From Bryobacterales bacterium (lineage in GTDB: Bacteria; Acidobacteriota; Terriglobia; Bryobacterales; Bryobacteraceae), in the NCBI GenBank assembly GCA_025463005.1, contig JAOAPR010000187.1, forward strand, positions 1-64,000: a stretch of DNA of 64,000 bases, given 5' to 3'. Positions 8,902 to 17,834 of the stretch are shown here, in pieces (the stretch's first letter is position 1; each line of letters opens with the position of its first letter). Both the position numbers and the translations under genes were made by a program. The notes beneath the pieces were generated by a model. That model saw only the letters and a program-made list of their open reading frames with translations, had not been told where the DNA came from and did no database searches.

Positions 8902-9449
8902 ACGTACAATTTGTTGGATCGAATGTATTCGGCGACGGATTTTGGCAACTCCGCAGGCGTCTCTCCGCGCGCCAGCGCAGCCCGGATCTCCGACGAAGAA
9001 ACCGGCAGCGCTACTGTTTCCAACCGGTGAACCCTCGCGCCGGGCGGGCTCGAGTACTCATGCCCCGGCCGCGTAACCACGATAAACTCCACTTCGCGCA
9101 CCACATCCTGCCACCGGAACCAGGTCTGGATCTCGGCAAAGGCATCGGCGCCGATCACGACGAACACGTCGCCATTGATAGCCTTAACGCGCTCGATGGT
9201 GTAGATCGAGTAACTCTTGCGCGAGTCTTCTTCCAGGCGCGACGGCAAAAAGCGCGGATCCTCCGCACACGCCAGCTCGACCATTTTGTAGCGGTGCTCA
9301 TAGGGCGTCCCGGCTTCCTTGTGGGGTGGATTCGCCGCCGGAATAAACAATACTTGATCGAGCGAGAATGCGTCTGCCGCCTCGCGCGCCACTACCAGGT
9401 GTGCGCGGTGGATAGGATCGAACGTGCCTCCGAAAATCGCTCGTCTCAT
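8898..9449 (-). CDS. nadD: Nicotinate-nucleotide adenylyltransferase NadD
   Basis: Forms deamido-NAD from nicotinate mononucleotide and ATP in NAD synthesis. The 183-aa protein has the nucleotidyltransferase motif GGTFDPIHRAHL at residues 7-18, the loop NPPHKE near 40-45, and the C-terminal SSSEIRAALARG near 150 (the family's ISSTxIR equivalent). Length is typical for a bacterial NadD. Its ATG overlaps the upstream waaA-lpxK stop by 4 nt, so the two are likely cotranscribed. Confidence 0.95.
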   Translation of the reverse strand: MRRAIFGGTFDPIHRAHLVVAREAADAFSLDQVLFIPAANPPHKEAGTPYEHRYKMVELACAEDPRFLPSRLEEDSRKSYSIYTIERVKAINGDVFVVIGADAFAEIQTWFRWQDVVREVEFIVVTRPGHEYSSPPGARVHRLETVALPVSSSEIRAALARGETPAELPKSVAEYIRSNKLYV

Positions 9450-11764
9450 AACAAGTGGCGCAGCAGCTCCGGTTCGTTTTCGATCTCGATTCCAATGCGC
9501 AAACAGTATATTTTAAGCGGCGGCGGCACCCCCGCGGGCAGATTCATCATGTCTTTTTCGGTGGTAACCAGCGCCTGCGCGCCCGCGGCGGCGGCTTGGC
9601 GGCCGATTTCTTCGAGATCGCGTGCAGTATAGCGATGGTGATCGGGAAATGCCATGCGTGTTGCGGCGTTGATGCCAATTGTCTCGAGCGTGCGCCAAAA
9701 CGTGCGAGGCTGGCCGAGCCCGCAAAAAGCCGTGATACGTCCAGCCGGAATTTCTCCCTGAGTCACAACACGAGCCCTGAAAATCGGCGCGTGCGGATTG
9801 TAGCAGCGGATCAGCCGCTCGATTCCCGCGTGGCGATTCTCGGCGCGAGTGATTATGACCGTGGTGGCCCGGGCCAGCGCGGATAGCGGCTCGCGGAGCC
9901 TGCCCAGAGGGAACACGCCGCCACCCAACGGATCCAGCGCATCGATCAGCACAATGTCGCGATTTCGCTCCAAATCGAAATGCTGGAATCCGTCGTCTAG
10001 CAGGAAGACGTCCGGCTTCAGTTCCTGCTCCATGCGACGGCCGACTTCGTAGCGGTTCGCGCCAATACCGACGTGCGCCACGGCGCGCTGGATGAACATC
10101 TGCGCCTCGTCTCCGGTTTGCTCGACGCTTTGATTCACGAACGCCCCTCCGCCGCGGGGAACAATCACGTCCAGGCGCGATTTGCGTCCATATCCCCGTG
10201 TCAGGATGGCAGGGTTCCGTCCCGCGTCGGCAAGCTTCTGCGCCAAATGAGCGACGAACGGCGACTTCCCCGCCCCGCCCATGGCGAGCGCGCCGACGCT
10301 AATGACAGGTGCGCTCAGCTTTTTCGGTCGCGTTCGTGCGATGTTCGCAGCGTGGCCCGCCGTCCAGATGGCGGCAAGCGGCCCGAGCGTGAGCCTTGCA
10401 GCCAAGGAGTGAGGCGGATCGGGCACAGCTTTGTCTGCTGCGTCGAGAAGCTGTTGCACAATGTGTTCCGCCGTTCCGCGTTTTGCCGTGGCGAGCGCAC
10501 GCGCCCGATTGCCGATTGCCGCCGCGCGCGCGGGATTTTCGAGCAACGCTTCCACCGCGCCCGCCAACGCATCCGCTCCATCGATCTTTAGCACCGCATC
10601 TGCGGCCGAAAACTCCGTCATAATGGCGGCGAAGTTTTCCATGTGCGGCCCCACGATTACGGGCTTGCCGAAATACGCCGGCTCCAGAATATTGTGCCCA
10701 CCCCGGTGTGCCAGCGTTCCGCCCATGAAAACGACGGTGGCGCGTTCAAAGAGCCCCGCCAATTCGCCGATCGAATCCAGCAACAGCACTCCAGGCGTCA
10801 CAGGAGAAGATCCGGATTGTGATCTCATCTGGTAGGAAACGCCCGCCTGTCGCAGTTTGCCGGCCACCGCTTCAAAACGTTCCGGGCGACGAGGCGCCAG
10901 CACCAGCAGCAGGCGTGCGTAACGCACGCTGATCCGCTTGAACGCCTCGATCACGACATCGTCTTCGTCTGGATCGCCTGGCTCCACCGGCCCCGTTGTG
11001 CTGGCCGCGATCCATACGGGATCTCCCGCTAAATCCAGCGTGCCTACAACCGGCGGTGTGAAATCGTACTTGACGTTGCCGGCGACCTGTACTCGATCCT
11101 CCGGCGCGCCCGCCATCGAGTACCGCTCGCGATCCTGCTGGCTCTGGACCAGAATCGCGTCCGGCCATTGGAGGACATGCTTGAAAAACGCGCGCCATCG
11201 CCGGTATCGGGGCAAAGCGCGATCCGAAATCCGGCCGTTGACGACCAGCAAGCTCGCTCCCGCGCGCTTCGATTCGCGGTAGAGATTCGGCCAGATTTCG
11301 GTCTCCAGCACGACCACCAAAGCAGGGCGAATTCGCCGAAGAACACGTCTAACGACAGACCGAAAGTCTAGGGGAGCGTAGAAAACTCCGTTTGCGAGCC
11401 CAGCCAGCCGCTGCTCGGCGGCCTCGCGTCCGGCTAGTGTCGTAACAGACACGAAAATCTCCGCGTGGGGCTGCGCATTGCGAAAACGCCGGATTAACTC
11501 CACTGCCGACAGCACCTCGCCGACGGAAACAGCGTGAAACCATAGGGAGCCGGGTCCCGTCGGCATAAAGGACGGAGGCAGGACTCCGAAGCGCTCACCG
11601 AGCCGGGTGAAATATCGCGGGTCGCGCAAACCTCGATAGAGTAGATATAGGACCAGCGCGGGGCTGAGCGCTATCTGGAGGACCTGATAAAGGAAATAGA
11701 TGAAACGAGTTGCGTTAATCGTTCTTTTGAGTATAACGGCGGCGATGGCGGTGGACAAGGACAA
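9446..11764 (-). CDS. waaA-lpxK: Fused Kdo transferase (WaaA) and tetraacyldisaccharide 4'-kinase (LpxK)
   Basis: One uninterrupted 772-codon frame carries two consecutive lipid A enzymes. Residues ~22-430 are WaaA/KdtA: an N-terminal membrane helix (IALSPALVLYLLYRG), the acceptor-site HAVSVGEVLSA, and the GT-B nucleotide-sugar part with GGTLAHRGGHNILEPA. Residues ~455-772 are LpxK: Walker A GGAGKSPF, the DDGFQH motif and a PDHHRYTARDLE segment. LpxK makes lipid IVA and WaaA then adds Kdo, so the fusion joins successive steps in reverse order along the chain. The start is uncertain: no ATG precedes the helix, only TTG codons at 11764 and 11758, which lie inside the divergent neighbour. Confidence 0.88.
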   Translation of the reverse strand: MSLSTAIAAVILKRTINATRFIYFLYQVLQIALSPALVLYLLYRGLRDPRYFTRLGERFGVLPPSFMPTGPGSLWFHAVSVGEVLSAVELIRRFRNAQPHAEIFVSVTTLAGREAAEQRLAGLANGVFYAPLDFRSVVRRVLRRIRPALVVVLETEIWPNLYRESKRAGASLLVVNGRISDRALPRYRRWRAFFKHVLQWPDAILVQSQQDRERYSMAGAPEDRVQVAGNVKYDFTPPVVGTLDLAGDPVWIAASTTGPVEPGDPDEDDVVIEAFKRISVRYARLLLVLAPRRPERFEAVAGKLRQAGVSYQMRSQSGSSPVTPGVLLLDSIGELAGLFERATVVFMGGTLAHRGGHNILEPAYFGKPVIVGPHMENFAAIMTEFSAADAVLKIDGADALAGAVEALLENPARAAAIGNRARALATAKRGTAEHIVQQLLDAADKAVPDPPHSLAARLTLGPLAAIWTAGHAANIARTRPKKLSAPVISVGALAMGGAGKSPFVAHLAQKLADAGRNPAILTRGYGRKSRLDVIVPRGGGAFVNQSVEQTGDEAQMFIQRAVAHVGIGANRYEVGRRMEQELKPDVFLLDDGFQHFDLERNRDIVLIDALDPLGGGVFPLGRLREPLSALARATTVIITRAENRHAGIERLIRCYNPHAPIFRARVVTQGEIPAGRITAFCGLGQPRTFWRTLETIGINAATRMAFPDHHRYTARDLEEIGRQAAAAGAQALVTTEKDMMNLPAGVPPPLKIYCLRIGIEIENEPELLRHLL

Positions 11765-12302
11765 AGGCCGCTTTGCCCCAGGCTCGGCGTCGTCCTATCC
11801 CGGCTATCAGAAGCAGGAAGGGATCACCATTGCGGCTATCCCCTACATCACGGCGGAACAGGCCGCATCGGCATTTGGCAAGGTGAACCCATACGAGCGC
11901 GGTATTCTTCCCGTACTCGTGATCATTGAGAACGGATCCGGCAAAGCACTGCGGCTGGATCTCAAAACTCAATTCGTGGATCCCGACAATCACCACCTGG
12001 ACGCGATCCCAGCGGAGGATTTGATTTACTACCAGGGCGTGAAGAAACCTCCCACGCTCGGACCCACCACCTCCCTACCGATTCCTCTGCCGCGTTCCCA
12101 AAAAAAGGGACCGCTCAATACGCCGGAGATCGTGAACCGGGCGCTTTCCGTGAAGCTAATGCCTCCCGGCGAATCGGCGTATGGGTTCTTCTATTTCGAG
12201 GCGCACTACCGGCCGGGATCGATGCTGTATCTGAGTGGCCTGCGTGATGCCGCCAGCGGCAAAGATTATTTCTACTTCGATCTGCCGCTCGAAATAAAAT
12301 AA
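11700..12302 (+). CDS. Exported protein of unknown function
   Basis: The 200-aa protein starts with a clear signal peptide (MKRVALIVLLSITAAMA), followed by a charged segment and a mature domain of alternating strands with a YITAEQAASAFGKVNPYE stretch and PVLVIIENGSGKAL that looks like a beta-sandwich. No lipobox, enzyme motif or known domain is recognised. Its first 65 nt overlap the apparent 5' end of the divergent waaA-lpxK frame, so the two promoters must be interleaved or one start is wrong. It converges on the M36 protease gene with 9 nt between the stops. Confidence 0.75.
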   Translation: MKRVALIVLLSITAAMAVDKDKGRFAPGSASSYPGYQKQEGITIAAIPYITAEQAASAFGKVNPYERGILPVLVIIENGSGKALRLDLKTQFVDPDNHHLDAIPAEDLIYYQGVKKPPTLGPTTSLPIPLPRSQKKGPLNTPEIVNRALSVKLMPPGESAYGFFYFEAHYRPGSMLYLSGLRDAASGKDYFYFDLPLEIK

Positions 12303-12311
12303 GCGGCTGTC

Positions 12312-15300
12312 CTAGGGATTATCAATTACCACGTTCATTCCAGCACTATCGAGCGCGGGAACAATGACCGATAAGCCCCGACTATTCGTGATCCGTACTC
12401 CGAGCACGTGCGGCCCGTTCGAGAGCGTCGTTGTATCGAGCGGTACTGTGAACCCGATGTTCGGACAAGCCGTGACATCGGGCAGAGAGGCGCAGACGTC
12501 GGTACGCGGAGAACCATAGGAGGCGGTGCGCACGGCGGAACCATCCACGAGCAGTGTCACCGTAGTAACCAGACCTCCCGGCGAGTAACCGTAGCCGGTA
12601 ACGGTGACGGTTCCGGTCAGGCGCGCGTTCGGCAGGGGCGAGGTGAGAGCGCCGATGGGTAACTGCTGAGGGCCATTCTTCACAGTGAAGGCAACGGGTG
12701 TATCGGGAAGAGTTGCAAATCGCCCTGCGTCATCCTGTGTGCGGATTTGCATGGAGTGCGGCCCGTCCAGAAGCGGCGGCGCGCCGATGCGGGTGTTATA
12801 GGTCAAACTCCAGCCCACCCCGGGGCAGTTTACGGGCCGTGGTGTGGGGAGCGCCGCGCACACGTCGTTCCGAGTTACGCCATACAGAGTCCCCGGATAG
12901 GTCAGACCGTCAATCAGTACGTCCACGCGCCGGACCGTCAAGGCGGGATCGTCGAAATAAGCGTAGCCGCTGAATGTCACTATGCCGCTCAGCTCGGCTC
13001 CTGCTTCAGGAAACTCAATTGCGCCCTTCGGCAGACGACCGGGTCCCGCGGCGACGGTAAAGGACATGGGTGCGGTATCGCTGAAACCGGCGCGGGTGTT
13101 GGTGGCGCGCACGCGGATCACGTGAACCCCCGGTTCCACCCCTAGCGTCGCCAGGTCCAGATTCGCCTGAAAACCCACGTTTGGGCAGCCGCGAACGTTC
13201 TCCTGGGCGCAAAAGTCCGGCCGCGACCGGGGCGCGGCCGCGGCGCGATGGACATTGTCGATCAAAACATCTACACGCGTGATTGGCGAATCCGTGTCGT
13301 AAACGATGCCGCTCACCGAAAGCACTCCCTGCACTGTGGCGCCCGCCGCGGGAGCTTCCAGCTTCACTTGCGGAACGCTGGAATTGCTGAACGGCGGCTC
13401 CCATCTCAGCGCGACATTTGTTGTCGACAGCAAGCGGAGCGTCTGGGAGTACAGATCGTGCCCATTCGAGAGCCCGATGGTGGGGCCTGAGCCGCATCCC
13501 ACGGCGCTGGGGATCAGACCCAGGTTTACATTTCCGGAGCCATAGGCGAAGTCGATGGTTCCATCGTCGCCGAGAGTCACGCTGAAATTGACGGGAGAGC
13601 CGGCTTGTGTTTCGGCAGCCCAGCGAAAGACGATACTGCCGGGGACCGGAGCGCTCAAGTACAAACCCTCGCTTGCCTGGGCGGTGCCGAAGGTGAGCGT
13701 CGTCCACAAAGGGGCGATCCCCACATACCGCGCCAGAGCGGTAGAGTCGGTGCACGCGCTGGTCACGGGAAGGTCGAAGCCGATGAGTCCGTTAGTGTAG
13801 ACTCGCAACGATCTATATTTCTTCGAGTAAAACGGGAACGCGAAAGGCAGGTCCAGCCTGACACTGGAGTTGGCTAGGTTCGTCAACCGAATCTCACCAA
13901 CGGGGGCCGAGGTCTGCGGAATCGAGATCAGGGAGTAGGGCGATTGGATCCGGATACTGGCGGTCACCAGCTTCGGGGAGCCGGATTCCGTAGCAAAATC
14001 AACGTAGAAGGCGGTGGCGAAATCGAAGGTGCTCAGGTTCAGCGTTCCGTTCTGGCGGTTCACCACGTTGCTGCTGGTAGGAATTGTCCCTATATACACC
14101 GATCCGATGCGGGCAAGCACCAGATCCTCCACGTCACCGATGGTGCTGGTGATCTGGATCCGGATGCTCGGCTGAGTATTGTTGGCGTCGGCCAGCAGCA
14201 CGCGCACGGGTTCGCCGATCGTGATCACGTCGTCGTAGAATTTCAGGCGGGCCGTGGGCGAAGGCATTTCGTTGGAAGAGGCGACGTGAATGGTGTCGGC
14301 GCCGGAGGAGTAAGCCAGCGCGCCCAAGCCGCGTTTCGCGAATCCGGTCCACAACTGGGGCTGACTCTCGCCATCGAAATCCACGCGGTCCGCCAGCAGG
14401 ATCGCGTCGCGCATGTCGACCATGGAAGGGGCGGGAACGGACAGCTTCATGCCATCCATCACCAGGAGCCGCACACGGCGGCGGCCCTCGGCTTCACCGA
14501 ACTGGGCGATGAGATTCGCCCGTAGTTCCATCAAGGCTTCCATCCAGATTTCGCCGTCGTCGTGCACCTCTGGTCCGAACACTGTGACGTTGCCCAGATC
14601 GGCGTACGTCAGCGGATTCACGTCCATGTTGGTCGAGTAGGGGTGGCTTCGAATTCCCGTGCCCCAGGCTTGAAGAAAATACTGCGCGGCCGGATAGATC
14701 CCATCGGGAGGCGCGCCGCTGGGCAGCGTGTACTCAAGGCTGTAGAAGTCACTCCAGGCTTCGCCCATGGAGCGGCCCTGAAAGTTGGTGTACGCCTGGC
14801 GGACCAGGCGAGTGCTCACACCGTGCGTGTACTCATGAACGATGATTTCGGCGTCCATGGCGCCGTCGGTAAAGAACGCTGGGGCCAGGGTGCCGGCGAA
14901 GACGTTGAATCCGGAGAAGGAAGCGAACATCGCCACCTCGGCCGGTGTGCCATCGTCGGGGCGGCTGGAGAAAAACGCATTCACCAGGGCGGGACTAGCC
15001 GGCAGGGCCGCGCCATAATGCGCATACGCCAGGACGGGATCGCCTCCCGTACCGCCGCGGCTGAAGTTATCCTGCTGGAAGTTGCCGGCAGCTTCATTGA
15101 ATCCGTACTGATAATGCAAATCGTGCGCGCGATTGATCCAGTAAAACAGGTTTACCGTGGCTGCGTCGGCGAATTGCAACGGATTCGGTCCGGCCGTAAA
15201 GGGAAAATTGAAACTCCCACCGGCGGCGGTAGCCACCTGCGGGTTAGTGATAAAGTCCCGCGCCAGGCGATTCTCGCCAGTGATGGTGTTGTTTCCGGCG

Positions 15301-16139
15301 GTGCTGTTGCCGCTCACCCAGCCGGCCGGAGAAGCGGTCAGATCCCCGACCAGCGGCACCACGACGCGCTCCACCAGAGCCGGAGAGCTCGTCAAGCGGA
15401 TACCGGGGGTCGGATTAGGCTGAGGCGATCCTTTGTCGAATACCATCCCGGTGGGAGGCGTCGCAAACAACGTGAGAGCGGTTTTGTCCAGGACCGTGCC
15501 CGTGGCTTCCTCAACCACGACCGAATAACGGTTAACGGTGTCCTGGTCGGTTACGCTGAATTCCCAGGCCAGGCGCAAGACGCCCCGCAATCCGAACCAA
15601 ACAAGCCGGCCCTCGATGTCGTCGCCGAAATCACCGGCCGCAAACATAGTCGCGCCCGCACGGCGAGCGGGCCGCGCAATCTGTACGGGAGCGAAGGTTG
15701 CTCCGAGGACTGGATTGACGGCCTTTACCGCCGATCGAATCGCGGTCAACGACGACCCCGCAGCCAGTTGCCCCGCAGGTCCTGGACTAGTGTACAGCGT
15801 TCCGCCGGCGCTGACCACGGCGCCATTGCGATCGAGGTTCGTCACCCAATCTGCATTGAATACCTCGATGCCCTGGAACTGCTGGCGGAAGACCAGATGA
15901 GTGACGCCATTGTGATCCGTCCGGTATTCCTTGGCCAGGAACACGCTTGGGAGATCGGACGGAGTCAGGGATAAATCGTTGGCCGTGGCGGCCAGGAACC
16001 CCCGCGCGATATCTTCAGCCGAGCCCGCGGAGGGCTGGGTTAGAGGAGCCTCCCCGGCAAAAAAGCGCGCCTTGGGCTCCTGATTTTGACCAAAAAGAAT
16101 GCAGATAGAGAATAAACCTAGAACGGCTGCGTTTCTCAT
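12312..16139 (-). CDS. Secreted M36 (fungalysin) metallopeptidase with three C-terminal Ig-like repeats
   Basis: I start at the ATG at 16139, which gives a signal peptide (MRNAAVLGLFSICILF) and 1275 aa; the longer frame upstream only reads through tpiA debris. Residues ~30-240 are a fungalysin/thermolysin-type propeptide. The zinc site HEYTH is at residues 435-439 and the third ligand lies in GEAWSDFYSLEY about 28 residues later, as in M36. A PA-like/beta region follows. Residues ~990-1275 hold three tandem repeats, each with a Cys pair in the pattern R-x-D-(V/F)-C ... C-P-(N/G)-(V/I)-G-(F/W). It is probably an extracellular, autoprocessed protease; substrate unknown. Confidence 0.88.
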   Translation of the reverse strand: MRNAAVLGLFSICILFGQNQEPKARFFAGEAPLTQPSAGSAEDIARGFLAATANDLSLTPSDLPSVFLAKEYRTDHNGVTHLVFRQQFQGIEVFNADWVTNLDRNGAVVSAGGTLYTSPGPAGQLAAGSSLTAIRSAVKAVNPVLGATFAPVQIARPARRAGATMFAAGDFGDDIEGRLVWFGLRGVLRLAWEFSVTDQDTVNRYSVVVEEATGTVLDKTALTLFATPPTGMVFDKGSPQPNPTPGIRLTSSPALVERVVVPLVGDLTASPAGWVSGNSTAGNNTITGENRLARDFITNPQVATAAGGSFNFPFTAGPNPLQFADAATVNLFYWINRAHDLHYQYGFNEAAGNFQQDNFSRGGTGGDPVLAYAHYGAALPASPALVNAFFSSRPDDGTPAEVAMFASFSGFNVFAGTLAPAFFTDGAMDAEIIVHEYTHGVSTRLVRQAYTNFQGRSMGEAWSDFYSLEYTLPSGAPPDGIYPAAQYFLQAWGTGIRSHPYSTNMDVNPLTYADLGNVTVFGPEVHDDGEIWMEALMELRANLIAQFGEAEGRRRVRLLVMDGMKLSVPAPSMVDMRDAILLADRVDFDGESQPQLWTGFAKRGLGALAYSSGADTIHVASSNEMPSPTARLKFYDDVITIGEPVRVLLADANNTQPSIRIQITSTIGDVEDLVLARIGSVYIGTIPTSSNVVNRQNGTLNLSTFDFATAFYVDFATESGSPKLVTASIRIQSPYSLISIPQTSAPVGEIRLTNLANSSVRLDLPFAFPFYSKKYRSLRVYTNGLIGFDLPVTSACTDSTALARYVGIAPLWTTLTFGTAQASEGLYLSAPVPGSIVFRWAAETQAGSPVNFSVTLGDDGTIDFAYGSGNVNLGLIPSAVGCGSGPTIGLSNGHDLYSQTLRLLSTTNVALRWEPPFSNSSVPQVKLEAPAAGATVQGVLSVSGIVYDTDSPITRVDVLIDNVHRAAAAPRSRPDFCAQENVRGCPNVGFQANLDLATLGVEPGVHVIRVRATNTRAGFSDTAPMSFTVAAGPGRLPKGAIEFPEAGAELSGIVTFSGYAYFDDPALTVRRVDVLIDGLTYPGTLYGVTRNDVCAALPTPRPVNCPGVGWSLTYNTRIGAPPLLDGPHSMQIRTQDDAGRFATLPDTPVAFTVKNGPQQLPIGALTSPLPNARLTGTVTVTGYGYSPGGLVTTVTLLVDGSAVRTASYGSPRTDVCASLPDVTACPNIGFTVPLDTTTLSNGPHVLGVRITNSRGLSVIVPALDSAGMNVVIDNP

Positions 16140-16170
16140 GTTGAGAAAACATAATATCAAATATTCGCGA

Positions 16171-16272
16171 AAAGTCGACGATCGCAGCGAACGACACTGG
16201 AGCCAGGCTCGTGCCGCCTCCAGCGCACCATCAGGATCTGGCTGCGCCATCAAGCCTTCGATGTTATCGGCC
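16171..16272 (-). pseudogene. Decayed second copy of the tpiA 3' end
   Basis: This 102-nt segment aligns to the last ~103 nt of the intact tpiA gene (17063-17165) at about 83% identity by hand alignment, with one single-base deletion. On the minus strand it encodes ADNIEGLMAQPDPDGAL, then after the deletion the ending SFAAIVDF in another frame. It is in the same orientation as tpiA and stops being recognisable at both ends. It lies in the 5' leader of the M36 protease gene. It forms a ~100-bp direct repeat flanking the phosphatase gene (16291-16914). Confidence 0.85.
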
Positions 16273-16290
16273 GCGTTGGCGAAATAGTAG

Positions 16291-16914
16291 TTATTTCCGA
16301 ACCCGGTCAAGTACGCCGGTGATCCCGTCCGACACCTTATCCGCGAGTTCGACTGACTTCTCGCGAATCGAGTCCGCAATGCCCGTCGGGTTGAGACCAG
16401 AATTGTCGCGCGGTTCGTAAGAACGCACGTAGCGCTGTAGCGGGAACTGATACCAGCTCATGCCGTAGTTTCGGGCTTCGCTCAAAGCCTTTTGGTTGTC
16501 CCAATGGTCGTGTTGGACGCGGTAGCACGCGACCACGACCCCGTGCGATCCGCCCCACGCTTACAGTGAATTAATACGGGACCGTCCGAGGTGTCATTCA
16601 GCGCCTTAAGAGCGTGCGATATCTGCTTTTCCGTGGGCGTGGTCATCCCCTTCATGGGGAATGTTCACGTACCGCATCCCTTGAGCTTTTACGAACTTCT
16701 TTTCGTCTTTCGACCGTTCCCCCGCTTCCTGGAGATCGACAACGGTCTTGACACCCATGGCCGCCAGATTTCTGAACCCAGCATCGGTAGGCTGGCCGCC
16801 TCGGAGAACCTGATCATTGACCACGTGGAAATTGGGCACACCTTTAACGCTGGGGTCCGCGGACAACAGCGCAGAAAATGCACAGAAAAGGGTACATACG
16901 GCTAGGTTTTTCAT
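16291..16914 (-). pseudogene. Dual-specificity/tyrosine phosphatase-like secreted protein, two frameshifts
   Basis: Read across two single-base indels this encodes ~207 aa: a signal peptide from the ATG at 16914 (MKNLAVCTLFCAFSALLSA), an N-terminal part with LRGGQPTDAGF and GVKTVVDLQ, the active-site loop HCKRGADRTG (CX5R), and a C-terminal tail. The first indel is an extra base at the run 16647-16650, the second a missing base at 16539-16542; both runs are four G on the coding strand and the shifts compensate, restoring the original frame. The active-site residues lie in the shifted section. Either the gene is broken or both runs are sequencing errors. It sits between tpiA and a tpiA 3' copy. 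Confidence 0.8.
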
Positions 16915-17059
16915 GCGAATCCTACGGCAGATCAATAAGATATGGTCGACGCTGCAGGGACACAAGAACCCCAGGAGCAACTGCGGGCGACGCCATATCT
17001 GATGCATCCAACCCGGAGGCGGTTTCGGGATTCAGGACACGCAGAAATTGCGCGGATTC

Positions 17060-17809
17060 CTAGAAGTTGACGATCGCGGCGAACGAGACTGGATCCAGGC
17101 TGGCGCCGCCCACCAGCGCTCCGTCGAGGTCCGGCTGCGCCATCAAGCCTTTGATGTTGTCGGCCTTCACGCTGCCGCCGTAAAGAATGCGGCAAGCCTC
17201 GCTGGCGGCGTCGCCGAAATGGGCGCGGATCAGCTCCCGCAGGAAATGGTGGGCTTCGGCGGCGATTTCAGGAGTGGCGGTGCGGCCCGTGCCGATCGCC
17301 CACACCGGCTCGTAGGCGATCACGATGCGCGCGAACTGCTCAGGTGACAACCGGGACAGTCCGGTGGCGAACTGGGTTGCCAGGACGTTCTCCGTCATCC
17401 CGCCTTCGCGCTCTTCCAGGCGCTCGCCTACGCAGACAATCGGCGTTAGTGCCTCGTCGAGCGCCGCGGTCGTTTTCTTGAAAACCGATTCGTCCGTTTC
17501 GCCGAAATATTGGCGGCGCTCGCTATGGCCGACGATGACCCAGCGGCATCCAGCCGCAACCAGCATGGGCGCAGAAACCTCGCCCGTATAGGCGCCTTCC
17601 TTGAGCCAGAACAGATCCTGCGCGCCGATGCCGATGTTGGTGCCGCGCGCCGCGTCGACTGCTGCGGGTATATCCACGAACGGAGGACAAACTACGATCT
17701 CAGCATGGCTTGCAGCCGCGACCCTGGGAGCCAAGTCACGCAAAAAGGCGGCGGCTTCGGCGGGGGTCTTGTACATCTTCCAGTTGCCGGCTATCACCGG
17801 TTTGCGCAT
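17060..17809 (-). CDS. tpiA: Triosephosphate isomerase
   Basis: Interconverts DHAP and glyceraldehyde-3-phosphate. The 249-aa protein begins with the substrate-binding AGNWKMYK (K11 region), has the catalytic His in VGHSERRQ (~residue 96), the catalytic Glu in AYEPVWAIGTG (~168), the flexible loop just after it, and the phosphate-binding LYGGSVKADN near the end. All catalytic residues are present, so this is the functional copy. The DUF362 gene lies 25 nt upstream and is probably cotranscribed. Its 3' end is duplicated at 16171-16272. Confidence 0.97.
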   Translation of the reverse strand: MRKPVIAGNWKMYKTPAEAAAFLRDLAPRVAAASHAEIVVCPPFVDIPAAVDAARGTNIGIGAQDLFWLKEGAYTGEVSAPMLVAAGCRWVIVGHSERRQYFGETDESVFKKTTAALDEALTPIVCVGERLEEREGGMTENVLATQFATGLSRLSPEQFARIVIAYEPVWAIGTGRTATPEIAAEAHHFLRELIRAHFGDAASEACRILYGGSVKADNIKGLMAQPDLDGALVGGASLDPVSFAAIVNF

Positions 17810-17834
17810 GCATACAGAATAGCGGGACTGTTAC

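Noticed and set aside
14562-15974. A 470-codon plus-strand frame
   Set aside because: Antisense to the M36 propeptide and catalytic domain, which have a complete HEYTH site.
16140-16379. An extended N-terminus of the M36 protease frame
   Set aside because: This upstream part reads through the tpiA debris and the phosphatase end; the signal peptide begins at the ATG at 16139.
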